Source: Oceanobacillus timonensis (GTDB lineage: Bacteria > Bacillota > Bacilli > Bacillales > Amphibacillaceae). Taken from it: a stretch of 64,000 bases of DNA. The position numbers and the translations under genes are program-made. The stretch spans positions 2,652,344 to 2,716,343 of the forward strand of contig NZ_LT800497.1 in NCBI RefSeq assembly GCF_900166635.1. The letters run 5' to 3'. Position 1 is the stretch's first letter. Every line of letters starts with the position of its first letter. The notes beneath the pieces were generated by a model that saw nothing but the letters and a program-made list of their open reading frames with translations, searched no databases and had not been told where the DNA came from. This document shows, in pieces, positions 25,722 to 35,754 of the stretch.

Positions 25722-26003
25722 ATGTCTTTTTTTATAAAAGAAATGATTAAAAATAAACTACGTAAATTAACCCCAGATGAGATTTTGCATTATAGTGGCG
25801 AATATGGTTTTTCCATTACACGCATGCAGGCTGATCAGATTGTGAATTATTTAAGGGCTTCTTCTCCTGATCCATTTAATCAGGCTGACCGTGATCGATT
25901 TATGATGGAGCTTGCAAACATTACTGATCCAAAAACCGCAGCAGCAGCACAGCAGTTAATGGATGAAGTTATTAAATCATATGGTATGGAGCATTTATTT
26001 TAG
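25722..26003 (+). CDS. yqfT: YqfT family protein (DUF2624)
   Basis: 93 residues from ATG 25722, preceded by AAAGGAGTGATGAC; upstream in-frame codons are outside any ribosome site. The protein is helical and matches DUF2624: LTPDEILHYSGEYGFSITRMQADQIVNYLR followed by DRDRFMMELANITDPKTAAAAQQLMDE. B. subtilis yqfT lies at the same place beside nfo. Function unknown. Confidence 0.85.
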   Translation: MSFFIKEMIKNKLRKLTPDEILHYSGEYGFSITRMQADQIVNYLRASSPDPFNQADRDRFMMELANITDPKTAAAAQQLMDEVIKSYGMEHLF

Positions 26004-26009
26004 ATGAAT

Positions 26010-26053
26010 AAAAAAGATGAGTATCCCCATGAATAAGGGTACTCATCTTTTTT
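26010..26053. terminator. Bidirectional terminator between yqfT and nfo
   Basis: AAAAAAGATGAGTA and TACTCATCTTTTTT form a long stem with A/T runs on both sides, between two convergent genes. Confidence 0.88.
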
Positions 26054-26067
26054 GTCATTATACGGTA

Positions 26068-26961
26068 TTAACCTTCCATAATCGTTTCCTTTAAATTCTC
26101 TTGGAAAGTCCCTTCACGCAGCATCGCTATCTCATACTTGTATGGCGCTTTTTTATTCTTCTTATCTGTGCCTACATAAGGGGTTTCGAGAATCTTAGGC
26201 AATTCACTGAGCTGCGGGTGGTGAACAACTTTGTGAAGTGCATCAAAGCCGATGTAACCAAACCCAATGTTTTCATGACGGTCTTTATGAGCTTCGCGGT
26301 CATTTTTACTGTCATTAACATGAACGACTTTCAGGCGGTCTAAACCAACAATTTTATCAAATGTATTTAGTACACCGTCAAAGTCATTCACCACATCATA
26401 CCCTGCGTCATGAATGTGGCACGTATCCAGACAAACGGATAGATGTTCATTATGCGTGACCCCGGAAATAATTTCAGCAAGTTCTTCAAATGTACGACCC
26501 ATTTCAGATCCTTTTCCAGCCATTGTTTCTAAAGCAATTTGTACATCATTTTTCTGTTCCAGTACTTCATTTAGTCCTTCGATAATTTTTGGAATGCCTT
26601 TTTCCGGACCTTCCCCAACATGTGCCCCTGGATGAAGCACAATTTGTTTAGCGCCCAGAGCTTCTGTACGCTCGATTTCACTTCTTAGGAAATTCACACC
26701 TAATTCAAAGGTCTCCGGCTTCACAGTGTTACCGATATTAATAATATATGGTGCATGCACGACAATATCAGATATTCCATGCGCGTTCATGTGCTCCAGT
26801 CCTGCTTCAATATTTAATTCTTCAATTGGCTTTCTTCTCGTATTTTGCGGCGCACCTGTATAGATCATAAATGTATTTGCTCCGTAAGAAGCCGCCTCTT
26901 CACTAGAACCTAGTAACATTTTCTTACCATTCATGGAAACATGAGAACCTATTTTCACCAT
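26068..26961 (-). CDS. nfo: Endonuclease IV (apurinic/apyrimidinic endonuclease)
   Basis: 297 residues, TIM-barrel zinc enzyme. Family signatures are visible: [12 protein letters not shown] near residue 66, [25 protein letters not shown] (with the metal-binding Glu), [13 protein letters not shown] and [24 protein letters not shown]. These supply the His, Asp and Glu ligands of the trinuclear zinc site. It cuts DNA 5' to abasic sites in base excision repair; the B. subtilis orthologue (YqfS/Nfo) is expressed in the developing spore. It follows cshB by 11 bases and is probably co-transcribed with it. Confidence 0.96.
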   Translation of the reverse strand: MVKIGSHVSMNGKKMLLGSSEEAASYGANTFMIYTGAPQNTRRKPIEELNIEAGLEHMNAHGISDIVVHAPYIINIGNTVKPETFELGVNFLRSEIERTEALGAKQIVLHPGAHVGEGPEKGIPKIIEGLNEVLEQKNDVQIALETMAGKGSEMGRTFEELAEIISGVTHNEHLSVCLDTCHIHDAGYDVVNDFDGVLNTFDKIVGLDRLKVVHVNDSKNDREAHKDRHENIGFGYIGFDALHKVVHHPQLSELPKILETPYVGTDKKNKKAPYKYEIAMLREGTFQENLKETIMEG

Positions 26962-26972
26962 CTCTATTCCTC

Positions 26973-28286
26973 CTAGCGTTTTTTCCTGTTTTGTTCTTTA
27001 TTCAGCTGTCTTTTAATTTGCTGTTGTTGATACTTTTGTTTCTTCTTATAACCCGGCTTTACTTTCTTTGCCTTTTTCACCCGTTTCCATGCTTCCCGGT
27101 CCGTACTGGTATCCACGGTTTTACGGCGCTGTCTTTCGTTCCAGGATTTATCTTCTATCCAATCTCCCTGCTTTACTTCCATGAAGGAGAATTCCAGTCC
27201 TTTTTGTTCTAATCGTTCAATCAGACGGGCATCCTCTTCAGAATAAATACTGACAGCCGTTCCTTCCAGTCCAGCCCGGGCAGTTCTGCCGACCCGATGA
27301 ATATAAAAATGCTCTTCTTTCGGAAGCTGCGCATTAATAACGTGACTGATTCCTTTAATATCGATTCCCCGAGAAGCTAAATCGGTTGCGACTACATATT
27401 GATATCGTAATTGCTGAATATCTTTTAACACCCGTTTTCTTTCTCTCGGTGTTAAACCGCCGTGAATCACCCCGACATTTAATCCATACTCTTGAAGCTT
27501 ATCTGCTAATTCATTAGCCTGTTCTTTCCCATTTGTAAAAATCAATGCCAAATAGGGGTGAGTTGTCTGGGAAATATCCCAAATAATCTGTGCCACGTCC
27601 CGATGTTTTTTTCGGATAAGGCGGTGTTCCATTGCCTCCGGTGAAAAATGCTCTTCCATTTTAATATATTCCGGGTTTTTTAAATATTTTTTAAAGAAAT
27701 GTTGCAGACGCTGCGGAATTGTTGCGGAGAAAACAAGCAGCTGTATATCTTGTTTAGAGCGGACTAATAATTGATCGACTTCTTCAATAAAACCCAAGTC
27801 AAGCATTAAGTCCGCTTCATCAATAACAAAGGACTCTGCGCTATAAACGGATAATGCACCATCCTTGACTAAATCCAAAATTCTCCCAGGCGTCCCAACA
27901 ACAATCATTGGCGGTGTTTTTAATTTTTCCACCGCTTTTTGTTTATCTGTACCGCCGACAAGCAGTTTTGCCGTCCAATCTTCTGTCTTATCTGCAATCG
28001 TAATGATTTTTCTTACCTCATTATAAAGTTGTGTTGCCAACTCTCTCGTTGGAGCAGTAATAACAAATTGGACTTTCTTTTGATTTTCATCCAGCTTTTG
28101 AAACAATGGTAATAAAAAGGCATGTGATTTACCTGATCCGGTCCGCGATTGGCCAATCACACTTTTATCATTCAAAATGGCAGGAATGACTCGTTCTTGA
28201 ATCTCTGTCGGGTTTTTGAATCCCAGCTCTTGAATAACACGCTGCATATCCGTCCCCAGAGATAATTCTGTAAATGTTTTTCCCAT
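26973..28286 (-). CDS. cshB: DEAD-box RNA helicase CshB
   Basis: 437 residues. Motifs in order: Q motif ([13 protein letters not shown]), I SRTGSGKS, Ia PTRELATQ, Ib GTPGR, II DEAD (VIDEADLML), [32 protein letters not shown] and [10 protein letters not shown]. The C-terminal 60 residues are very basic ([20 protein letters not shown]), typical of CshB. It unwinds RNA and helps growth in the cold and ribosome assembly. It lies upstream of nfo as in B. subtilis, but yqfQ and ispH, which flank it there, are missing. Confidence 0.94.
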   Translation of the reverse strand: MGKTFTELSLGTDMQRVIQELGFKNPTEIQERVIPAILNDKSVIGQSRTGSGKSHAFLLPLFQKLDENQKKVQFVITAPTRELATQLYNEVRKIITIADKTEDWTAKLLVGGTDKQKAVEKLKTPPMIVVGTPGRILDLVKDGALSVYSAESFVIDEADLMLDLGFIEEVDQLLVRSKQDIQLLVFSATIPQRLQHFFKKYLKNPEYIKMEEHFSPEAMEHRLIRKKHRDVAQIIWDISQTTHPYLALIFTNGKEQANELADKLQEYGLNVGVIHGGLTPRERKRVLKDIQQLRYQYVVATDLASRGIDIKGISHVINAQLPKEEHFYIHRVGRTARAGLEGTAVSIYSEEDARLIERLEQKGLEFSFMEVKQGDWIEDKSWNERQRRKTVDTSTDREAWKRVKKAKKVKPGYKKKQKYQQQQIKRQLNKEQNRKKR

Positions 28287-28487
28287 TTATTTCCCTCCTT
28301 TAAGTAAAAGTTCCATCTATTTTATTGCCGTGAAACTGCTTGTAAGATTCCCACTTCAAAAATAGCGTAACCTCCAAATAAGATGTAATGGGTGATGAGA
28401 AAGCGCGATGCCATGAGATGGACGACACTTACTTTCCTCTCCAAAACAGTAGCACGCCTTAAAATCCCCACGGAATGTCCTATCACT

Positions 28488-29606
28488 TTATATAAATACG
28501 AATGGATCTGTATTTACTTGCGATACATAAACTTTTGACTGGAATGCAGGAATTTCCTGTATCAGCTTATTCTGTGTCGCTGTTTTCATAATCTTTTCGA
28601 TATAATGACCGGCGTCGATGACAGTCAGCCCCATCTGCTCTGCATCTTGAGCAGCATGGAATGTCATATCTCCTGTAATATATACATCCGCTTTTTTTCG
28701 AAGCGCATGACTTACATATTTCTCCCCGCTGCCGCCCAAAACAGCAACTCTTTTTACATTCTTTTCTATATTACCAGAAACACGTACTTGTGGCATGTCT
28801 AAATTCTTTTTAACCATTTCAATAAATGCTTTCATGGATACGGATTGTTCCAGTGTCCCAAAGCGGCCGATCCCAAAAGAAGCACCTTTATTCTCCAATG
28901 GATAAATATCATAAGCTGGTTCTTCATAAGGATGGGCAGAAATAATTGCTTTCATCACTTTATCAAGCTCTTTTTTCGGGACAACTGCCTCCAGCTTTTT
29001 CTCATCTACATACGTCAGTTCATTTTGCGTGCCAATATACGGATCTGCTTCCTCTGATGGACGAAATGTACCTTGGCCTGGACTTTGAAAAGTACAGTGG
29101 CTGTAATCGCCGATTTGCCCTGCTCCACCTTCATTTAAGGCATCACGTAATTCCTCGACATGTGTATCCGGTACAAAAACAACGATTTTAAGCAAAGACT
29201 CGTGATCCAAAACTTCCAATGGCTCTTTAACGTGTAAACCAATCGCCTCGCTTAATAAATCATTGACGCCACCTTCTGCCACATCTAAATTCGTATGGGC
29301 CGCAAAAACCGTGATATCGTTTTTCATCAGTTTTTGCACCACTCTTCCTTTCGGATGGTCCACATTAATCTGTTTTAAAGGCTGAAACAATAAGGGATGA
29401 TGTGCAATAATTAGATTGGCCCCTTTTTCCACTGCCTCATCAACCACGTCCTCTGTTACATCCAGCGTAATCAGTATATTAGAGGTAGCATCGTGGAATC
29501 GCCCCGTCTGCAAACCGACATTGTCCCAATGATAGGCAAGACTTTTCGGCGCCCACTTGTCCATTATTTGAAAAAAATCAGCATGTTTCATCGTTTGTTC
29601 CTTCAT
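28488..29606 (-). CDS. yqfO: NIF3/YqfO family dinuclear metal protein
   Basis: 372 residues, start ATG 29606 with GGAGGAG eight bases upstream, overlapping the trmK end by 29 bases. The NIF3 fold is recognisable from LITLDVTEDVVDEAV, ANLIIAHHPLLFQ (metal ligands), AAHTNLDVAEGGVND and, near the C-terminus, DVYITGDMTFHAAQDAEQMGLTVIDAGHYIEK. About 130 residues in the middle form the inserted PII-like domain found in long bacillary members. The family is often labelled GTP cyclohydrolase I type 2, but its true activity is unsettled. Confidence 0.92.
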   Translation of the reverse strand: MKEQTMKHADFFQIMDKWAPKSLAYHWDNVGLQTGRFHDATSNILITLDVTEDVVDEAVEKGANLIIAHHPLLFQPLKQINVDHPKGRVVQKLMKNDITVFAAHTNLDVAEGGVNDLLSEAIGLHVKEPLEVLDHESLLKIVVFVPDTHVEELRDALNEGGAGQIGDYSHCTFQSPGQGTFRPSEEADPYIGTQNELTYVDEKKLEAVVPKKELDKVMKAIISAHPYEEPAYDIYPLENKGASFGIGRFGTLEQSVSMKAFIEMVKKNLDMPQVRVSGNIEKNVKRVAVLGGSGEKYVSHALRKKADVYITGDMTFHAAQDAEQMGLTVIDAGHYIEKIMKTATQNKLIQEIPAFQSKVYVSQVNTDPFVFI

Positions 29607-30321
29607 AATAAAGCTCCTCCTTCATCCAGTTTAATTCAGTTTGAAATTCAGACATTCTTTCATAGTTCACTTGTTTTGCCTGCTGCATTTGTGAAATAAT
29701 CCGTTCCAGTTTTGCTTTTTCCCATGTCCATTTCTTGATAAACGCATCGTTCTTTTCATTTACTAAATAAGGACCCAACAAAAATTGTTTTTCTTTTATC
29801 TGATCATTATCGTTATATGGCGAAAAAACATTTATTTGCCGGTCAGCAACCAGCACTTCATAAATATGGCCCTGTTCGGCCATAATTTCTTCTGCTATCA
29901 ATGTAAAACCATGCTGATCAAACCATCGCCTGACCTCTCTGGCATCTACATTAGGCTGAGCAATGATTCTGTCTACAGACTCAGCAATCGATGCTTGTGT
30001 TTCTAAAATAGAAGTAATCAATGCACCGCCCATTCCGGCAATAACAATCTGGTCTGCTTCTCCTTCCCTCAAGACAGTTAACCCATCGCCTAAGCGAACC
30101 TCAATCTGTTCTTCTAATTGATGAAATTGAACTGTCTTTTTAGCACTGTCAAAGGGACCTTGATTGACCTCTCCGGCAATCGCTTTTGCTTCCGGGTCTT
30201 TTTGGCAGACGTAAGCAGGCAGATAAGCGTGATCTGAACCAATATCTGCGAAACAGGCTCCTTGCGGTAAATAACCGGCAACTATTTTCAAACGGTTAGA
30301 AAGTGAAACATTTGAGTTCAT
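29578..30321 (-). CDS. trmK: tRNA (adenine(22)-N(1))-methyltransferase TrmK
   Basis: 247 residues from ATG 30321 (AAAGGAG nine bases upstream); nine more in-frame codons lie upstream without a site. It has a class I methyltransferase fold with the AdoMet loop CFADIGSDHAYLPAY at about 22-36, AIAGEVNQGP, and IVIAGMGGALITSIL holding the catalytic-site pattern of the TrmK/YqfN family. A coiled-coil C-terminal domain follows. It methylates N1 of A22 in certain tRNAs. It is coupled to yqfO as in B. subtilis. Confidence 0.93.
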   Translation of the reverse strand: MNSNVSLSNRLKIVAGYLPQGACFADIGSDHAYLPAYVCQKDPEAKAIAGEVNQGPFDSAKKTVQFHQLEEQIEVRLGDGLTVLREGEADQIVIAGMGGALITSILETQASIAESVDRIIAQPNVDAREVRRWFDQHGFTLIAEEIMAEQGHIYEVLVADRQINVFSPYNDNDQIKEKQFLLGPYLVNEKNDAFIKKWTWEKAKLERIISQMQQAKQVNYERMSEFQTELNWMKEELYYEGTNDETC

Positions 30322-30352
30322 TCGTTGTTCTCCTTTTACTTTGCACAATAAG

Positions 30353-30383
30353 AAAAGCTTTCTGTACGAATCAGAAAGCTTTC
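30353..30383 (-). terminator. Terminator between cccA and trmK
   Basis: AAAGCTTTCTG pairs with CAGAAAGCTTT around seven bases; the minus strand continues TCTTATTG. It lies 17 bases after the cccA stop. Confidence 0.75.
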
Positions 30384-30400
30384 ATTTCTTCCATTATATA

Positions 30401-30796
30401 TTATTGATGCTCACTTAGCCACTCACTCAGTGCATCTAAATCATCGCCTTGTAGTTCAGGAAAAGCGGGCATACCCCCATCTGTTCCATTTTCAACAATG
30501 TCAGCGATTTCTTCCTGAGAATACCTGCCGCCTACTTCTGTTAAGTCTGGTGCAGAACCGCTTGCCAGGTCTTCCCCGTGACAAGTTACACAGTTATTTT
30601 GAAACACTTCTTCACCAGCGTCAGCAGAATCAGAATCGCCGCCTTCTTCTGCGCCTTCCTCTGCTTGTTCTTCCCCATTTTCATCGGGGTTTTGAATAGC
30701 TTCTCGCTGATCGATACCAACTACTGAAATAATAATGACTGCAATTAACCCCAGTCCGGCAATAATAGCATATGGTATAACCGGATTCTTTTTCAT
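30401..30796 (-). CDS. cccA: Cytochrome c-550, membrane-anchored
   Basis: 131 residues. One membrane anchor (about 8-28) is followed by an acidic, low-complexity linker (about 35-65) and a compact class I cytochrome c domain with haem site CVTCH (74-78) and a distal methionine in GTDGGMPAFPEL. It is the small c-550 of bacilli that carries electrons to the terminal oxidase on the outer face of the membrane. The position next to trmK, near sigA, is the same as in B. subtilis. Confidence 0.95.
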   Translation of the reverse strand: MKKNPVIPYAIIAGLGLIAVIIISVVGIDQREAIQNPDENGEEQAEEGAEEGGDSDSADAGEEVFQNNCVTCHGEDLASGSAPDLTEVGGRYSQEEIADIVENGTDGGMPAFPELQGDDLDALSEWLSEHQ

Positions 30797-30937
30797 TACG
30801 CTTCCTCCTTATGTAATACAAATATTATATATTAATACTACTATTAGTTTACTCGAAATCTAAAAATTTTTAAAGGTTTATCCAACATATTTATTATAAA
30901 ACTTGGCATCTGTAAAAGCGTACGATAACCGTCTTTA

Positions 30938-31474
30938 CTAAAAAAAGGTATAAACCATGAGAGCCGCAATCAACACAGCCCCTGCAAAGTTAAAAACGCG
31001 CAGTTTCCTTACATACCCGAAAACAATCCATCCTGCTCCGTTTGCCATAATAACAATATGAATATAGCTTCCTAAACCCGCGGCTTCAACTATGCTGATA
31101 GATAGCTGCAAGATATATAATAACTGCATAAATAGAAATAAGTAACGGTATCGTTGTGATGTATTCTCTCCCATGTTTAAGTAAATCAGAACATTTATCA
31201 TGAAAATCACACTTACAATACCCACCAGGATATACCAGGCTACATCGTAATAATAATCCAAAAAGATAACGCTTACCAAAAACGTTAACATAAAAGCAAA
31301 ATGAAGTTTTCGCCATATTGGCAACCAGGTATTTTTTTCTGTTGGCATTTCTATTTCTCCGCCTCTTGTATATAAGGCCAATAAAAAATCACATTGTTCT
31401 TCCGGCAACAAATGATTTTCTTTCCACTTTACTATCTCCTGGATAATCCATTGATTCTTTTCTTGATTTTTCAT
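30938..31474 (-). CDS. Four-to-five-helix membrane protein of unknown function
   Basis: 178 residues from ATG 31474 (GGGTGG upstream); ten additional in-frame codons lie upstream. A soluble N-terminal part of about 55 residues contains IVKWKENHLLPEEQCDFLLALYTRGG, which resembles the short N-terminal helical part of some DUF2157-like membrane proteins. It is followed by five hydrophobic segments (starting about 62, 82, 111, 138 and 159). I do not recognise the family. It lies between cccA and sigA, where B. subtilis has no such gene. Confidence 0.7.
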   Translation of the reverse strand: MKNQEKNQWIIQEIVKWKENHLLPEEQCDFLLALYTRGGEIEMPTEKNTWLPIWRKLHFAFMLTFLVSVIFLDYYYDVAWYILVGIVSVIFMINVLIYLNMGENTSQRYRYLFLFMQLLYILQLSISIVEAAGLGSYIHIVIMANGAGWIVFGYVRKLRVFNFAGAVLIAALMVYTFF

Positions 31475-31567
31475 ACATCCACCCCGGAAGTTCAATCTAT
31501 ACATATATATTCATCATGGGGTGTTACTTCATGAATCGTATTGTACACCCTTTATTATATAAATATT

Positions 31568-31605
31568 GGAATATGCAAGTTGCTGATTCAGAACCTGCAT
31601 ATTCC
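31568..31605. terminator. Hairpin after sigA
   Basis: GGAATATGCA pairs with TGCATATTCC, with further pairing inside the loop. The minus-strand tail AATATTTATATA is only moderately T-rich. It lies 35 bases beyond the sigA stop. Confidence 0.65.
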
Positions 31606-31639
31606 TGTTTTTATAGCCAACAAAAGATAAAGTGACTTC

Positions 31640-32755
31640 TTAATCAAGAAAATCTTTCAATCGTTTGCTCCGGCTTGGGTGTCTTAATTTCCGCAATGCC
31701 TTTGCTTCAATTTGACGAATACGTTCTCTGGTTACGCCAAATACTTTTCCTACTTCTTCAAGCGTTCTTGTTCTGCCATCATCTAATCCAAAACGCAGAC
31801 GAAGCACATTTTCTTCTCGATCTGTCAATGTGTCCAGTACGTCTTCAAGCTGTTCTTTTAACAATTCATAAGCAGCATGATCTGATGGAGAAACAGCTTC
31901 CTGGTCTTCGATGAAATCACCCAGATGAGAATCATCTTCTTCCCCGATCGGCGTTTCTAATGACACTGGTTCTTGGGCGATTTTTAGAATATCCCGTACC
32001 TTATCCGGACTTAATTCCATTTCTTCCCCAATTTCTTCCGGTGTCGGTTCACGTCCTAAATCCTGCAGCAAGGAACGTTGTACACGAATTAATTTATTAA
32101 TGGTTTCCACCATATGAACCGGAATACGGATGGTACGAGCCTGGTCTGCTATTGCACGGGTAATGGCTTGTCTGATCCACCAGGTTGCATAGGTACTGAA
32201 TTTAAATCCTTTACGGTAGTCAAATTTTTCAACAGCTTTAATCAGACCCATATTTCCTTCCTGAATCAAATCTAAGAACAGCATGCCCCGGCCGACATAA
32301 CGTTTAGCGATACTGACAACAAGACGAAGGTTGGCTTCAGACAATCTTCTCTTGGCTTCAATATCTCCTTCTTCAATGCGGGAAGCAAGTTCAATTTCTT
32401 CTGCTGCCGAAAGTAAATCTACTCTGCCGATTTCTTTTAAATACATACGGACCGGATCATTAATCTTAATTCCCAGTGGTACACTGAGATCATTCAGATT
32501 AATTTCTTCTTCTTTTGCGATTTTTTGCATTTCGGGATCATCTTCAGACTCACCTATCACATCGACACCCTGATCTTCCAGATACTCATAAAATTCATCC
32601 ATTTGTTCTGGTTCCATGTCAAAATTGGATAAGCCGTCAGCTACTTCTTCATATGCAAGGGTACCGCGTTTTTTACCCATGTCAACCAATTTTTCTTTTG
32701 CTTGCTCTAATGTCAGTTCGGGTTCTTTCATATGTGAAGATTTTTGTTCAGCCAT
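31640..32755 (-). CDS. sigA: RNA polymerase primary sigma factor SigA
   Basis: 371 residues from ATG 32755, which has GGAAGGAGGGG upstream and gives exactly the B. subtilis length. Visible regions: 1.1-like N-terminus, 1.2 ([14 protein letters not shown]), region 2 with [37 protein letters not shown], region 3 and region 4 ending in [28 protein letters not shown]. It directs RNA polymerase to housekeeping promoters. It follows dnaG by 27 bases in the conserved macromolecular synthesis operon. Confidence 0.98.
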   Translation of the reverse strand: MAEQKSSHMKEPELTLEQAKEKLVDMGKKRGTLAYEEVADGLSNFDMEPEQMDEFYEYLEDQGVDVIGESEDDPEMQKIAKEEEINLNDLSVPLGIKINDPVRMYLKEIGRVDLLSAAEEIELASRIEEGDIEAKRRLSEANLRLVVSIAKRYVGRGMLFLDLIQEGNMGLIKAVEKFDYRKGFKFSTYATWWIRQAITRAIADQARTIRIPVHMVETINKLIRVQRSLLQDLGREPTPEEIGEEMELSPDKVRDILKIAQEPVSLETPIGEEDDSHLGDFIEDQEAVSPSDHAAYELLKEQLEDVLDTLTDREENVLRLRFGLDDGRTRTLEEVGKVFGVTRERIRQIEAKALRKLRHPSRSKRLKDFLD

Positions 32756-32782
32756 GAGTCCCCCTCCTTCCAAATTGTTGAA

Positions 32783-34594
32783 TTACTTATCATTTGTTTG
32801 CTTCTTCAGTTCAATTAACTCCATTGCCAAACGTGCGGCTTCCAAAGGATCATTTTCCTGTTCCGCCCTTTTTTGCTGCTCTCTTAAGTTCTTTTTCGTT
32901 GGACTTTGATTTGCTTCACGACGAATCATCCGTAAATAATCATCAATTTCTTCTTCTGTACTATGCTGTACATCACTGGACATTGCTAACTCAATAACCT
33001 GATTCTTTAAATATTCATCAGACAGCCTTTCCAAAAACAAACTGATGTCTGGTGAATTGCCTTCTTCATAAAATGCATATAGATGTGTTGCCACAATTTT
33101 ATGGTCATTTAAATTAAACCCTGCTCCAAGCTCATTTTGTACTTTTTCAGCTATATAACCGTCTTGAAGCATATAAGATAATATTCTTTTTTCCGCATTT
33201 ACATATGCGGGGTATAATTTATTATTATTTACAGATACATATGAATTAGTATAACTCTTATTACTTTGATTATCCTTCGAGGCAGGAAGTCTTTTTTGAT
33301 GCTGGGCAAGCTGACTCATCAAGGCTTCTTGGGACAAACCAAATTCTTTATGCAATTCCTGAATATAATATTCCCGTTCCAGCGCACTTTCAATCAAGGA
33401 AAGTTCTTTTAAAACACGTTCGATATATTCTATACGTTCACTTTCCACCTGTAAGTTAAAATGTCTGCGCTGATACCGCATAAAGAAACTCATATAACTG
33501 TCGCTTGTCCGCAGCACTCTTTCTTTAAATGCTTCTCCGCCATGTTCCCGGACATAACTATCCGGATCCTCTTTTGCATCTAAATTCGCAATACGCACAC
33601 CGCAGCCAACCGACCGCAACAAGAGAGAAGCTTTATAACGTGCTTCAATTCCGGCGCTGTCTCCGTCAAAACAAATGACAACTGTGTCAGCGTAGCGATT
33701 CAGAAGCTTTGCCTGTGTTTCAGTTAAAGCCGTTCCCATCGTGGCCACCACATTCTTTACTCCAGCCTGATAAGCGGAGATAACATCCATGTAGCCTTCC
33801 ATCAAAACAGCTTCATTTTCTTTTCGAATATGACGCTTTGCTAAATCAAAATTATATAAAAGCTTACTTTTTTGAAAAAGTTCTCCTTCCGAACTATTTA
33901 GATATTTCGGACCGCTGTCCTCCTGCAGCGTTCTGCCTCCAAAACCGACAGTGCGTCCCAATGCGTTCCGTATTGGGAAGATAACTCTGCCGCGAAATCG
34001 GTCAATGACCTCATTGCTGTCATTTCCTGCCACGATTCCTGTTTTTAAAAGCATTGGCTTGGAGTACCCTTTTTGCGTTAGAAACGTTGCCGTGAAATCA
34101 CGTTTGTCCGGTGCGTATCCAATTTGAAATTCTTCCAGGGTCTCATTTGTAATCCCACGGCTTTTCAGATACTCTAATCCATCCTTCCCATCTTTCTGGT
34201 ACTTTATGAGGTGATGGTATAATTTTGTCAACCATTCATATGCTGAGAGCATCTGTTCCGTTTCCTCCGACATAGAGGATTCTTTCTTTATAGAGGATTC
34301 CGGCAGCTCTACTCCGCTGCGATCTGCTAAATATTTTAATGCCTCATAAAATGTGAAATTCTCCATTTCCATTAGAAACGAAAATACATTTCCGCCTTTC
34401 CCGCACCCAAAGCAATGAAAAATTTGCTTTTCCTGGGTCACTGAGAAGGAAGGTGTGTTTTCACCATGAAAAGGACATAAACCAAAATAGTTTCTACCCT
34501 GTTTTTTCAATTGCATGTATTCTCCAATAACATCGACAATATCACTGGATTTTTTTACTTCTTCAATAATTGGTTCAGGTATTTGATTAGCCAT
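32783..34594 (-). CDS. dnaG: DNA primase DnaG
   Basis: 603 residues from ATG 34594, equal to B. subtilis. The CHC2 zinc-binding domain is at the N-terminus (CPFHGEN...FHCFGCGKGG), followed by the TOPRIM core with VLMEGYMDVISAYQAG and VVICFDGDSAGIEARYKA, and the C-terminal helicase-binding domain. It lays RNA primers at the replication fork together with DnaC helicase. In B. subtilis antE and yqxD precede dnaG; neither is present here. Confidence 0.97.
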   Translation of the reverse strand: MANQIPEPIIEEVKKSSDIVDVIGEYMQLKKQGRNYFGLCPFHGENTPSFSVTQEKQIFHCFGCGKGGNVFSFLMEMENFTFYEALKYLADRSGVELPESSIKKESSMSEETEQMLSAYEWLTKLYHHLIKYQKDGKDGLEYLKSRGITNETLEEFQIGYAPDKRDFTATFLTQKGYSKPMLLKTGIVAGNDSNEVIDRFRGRVIFPIRNALGRTVGFGGRTLQEDSGPKYLNSSEGELFQKSKLLYNFDLAKRHIRKENEAVLMEGYMDVISAYQAGVKNVVATMGTALTETQAKLLNRYADTVVICFDGDSAGIEARYKASLLLRSVGCGVRIANLDAKEDPDSYVREHGGEAFKERVLRTSDSYMSFFMRYQRRHFNLQVESERIEYIERVLKELSLIESALEREYYIQELHKEFGLSQEALMSQLAQHQKRLPASKDNQSNKSYTNSYVSVNNNKLYPAYVNAEKRILSYMLQDGYIAEKVQNELGAGFNLNDHKIVATHLYAFYEEGNSPDISLFLERLSDEYLKNQVIELAMSSDVQHSTEEEIDDYLRMIRREANQSPTKKNLREQQKRAEQENDPLEAARLAMELIELKKQTNDK

Positions 34595-34867
34595 AGTTAC
34601 CACCAACTATTCTTTTTGTTTTTTGTTAGAGAGATTGTACAAAATCCTCCTTTATAGACTTCTTCATTCATTTTTCGACATATTTTTTTCTTATTCTCAA
34701 AAAAAATAGCCATAACATAATTTCTACAAAGGATGCTTAAAATCCTTCTTTTTCAGAGCAAAATATGATTAAAATTGTATTTTCATTTAAATCTGCTCAT
34801 ACGATTTACCATTATAATATATTTTTTAATAGATTTCTATTAATTTGTTTACAAATCTATTAAAAAA
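34595..34867. other. AT-rich gap upstream of dnaG
   Basis: No gene is visible on either strand. The region is very AT-rich and holds the likely start of dnaG-sigA transcription, but several TTGNNN/TANNNT combinations are possible and I cannot choose one. A short weak hairpin (AAGGAT/ATCCTT) lies near 34731-34751. Confidence 0.5.
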
Positions 34868-34908
34868 AGAAAAACATTCCGTTATTGTTGCATACAGAAT
34901 GCTTTTCA
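34868..34908 (-). terminator. Terminator after ppsR
   Basis: On the minus strand GCATTCTGT pairs with ACGGAATGT with one bulge, followed by TTTTTC, six bases after the ppsR stop. Confidence 0.7.
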
Positions 34909-34913
34909 AACGA

Positions 34914-35726
34914 TTATTGATTTCTTTTTTGCCACATTCTAATAATCTGGTTAGCTGTTTCTTCAACCGCTTTATGGGAAACATCGATGACAGGACAGCC
35001 TATTTTTCCGACAACATTATTAAAGAAATCCAGTTCCTGATTTATTCTGCTCACATTTGCATAAGTTGCCTGGTCACCTAACCCCAGTGCTTTCAAACGT
35101 TCTTTTCGAATGCCGTTCAGCTTTTCAGAAGATATACGGAGACCGATGCATTTTTTAGGATCTACCATCATTAGCTCTTCCGGCGGATCCACCTCGGGTA
35201 CAATCGGAACATTTGCTACTTTAAAACGTTTATGTGCCAAAAATTGAGAAAGGGGCGTTTTGGACGTTCTGGAAACACCTATCAATACAATATCTGCGCG
35301 GGTTATACCTCTAGGATCTCTTCCATCATCATACTTCACTGCGAATTCAATCGCCTCAATTTTCTTAAAGTAATCTTCATCCAATTTGTGGACAAGTCCT
35401 GCCTCCAGCCGGGGCTGAACACTAAACACCCGTTCCATTGCATCCATTGTCGGACCCATAATATCAATTGCCTCAATATCTAATTCTACGGAACGTTTAT
35501 TGAGATGGGCTCGCAATTCCGGATCAATCAACGTAAAACCGACCAGGCTTGAATGCGATTTTGCCTGTTGTAAAAATTCATCAATGGTTCCCTTATCCTC
35601 TACATAAGGAATCCGCTGAATTTTATAATCTCCATTTTTAAATTGGCTTAAACCTGCTTTAATGACCAGTTCAGCCGTTTCCCCCACAGAATCAGATAAC
35701 ACATAAATCACTTGCTGTTCAGCCAT
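34914..35726 (-). CDS. yqfL: PEP synthase/PPDK regulatory protein (YqfL, DUF299)
   Basis: 270 residues. The family is a bifunctional Ser/Thr kinase and pyrophosphorylase that controls PEP synthase or pyruvate phosphate dikinase. It starts [15 protein letters not shown] and has the unusual P-loop [11 protein letters not shown] at about 150-160, then [14 protein letters not shown] and [17 protein letters not shown]. In B. subtilis YqfL forms an operon with CcpN and influences its activity in gluconeogenic control, and here ccpN ends 28 bases upstream, so they are very likely co-transcribed. Confidence 0.93.
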   Translation of the reverse strand: MAEQQVIYVLSDSVGETAELVIKAGLSQFKNGDYKIQRIPYVEDKGTIDEFLQQAKSHSSLVGFTLIDPELRAHLNKRSVELDIEAIDIMGPTMDAMERVFSVQPRLEAGLVHKLDEDYFKKIEAIEFAVKYDDGRDPRGITRADIVLIGVSRTSKTPLSQFLAHKRFKVANVPIVPEVDPPEELMMVDPKKCIGLRISSEKLNGIRKERLKALGLGDQATYANVSRINQELDFFNNVVGKIGCPVIDVSHKAVEETANQIIRMWQKRNQ

Positions 35727-35754
35727 CTCGATATCCTCCCCTTTGCATTAAAAA

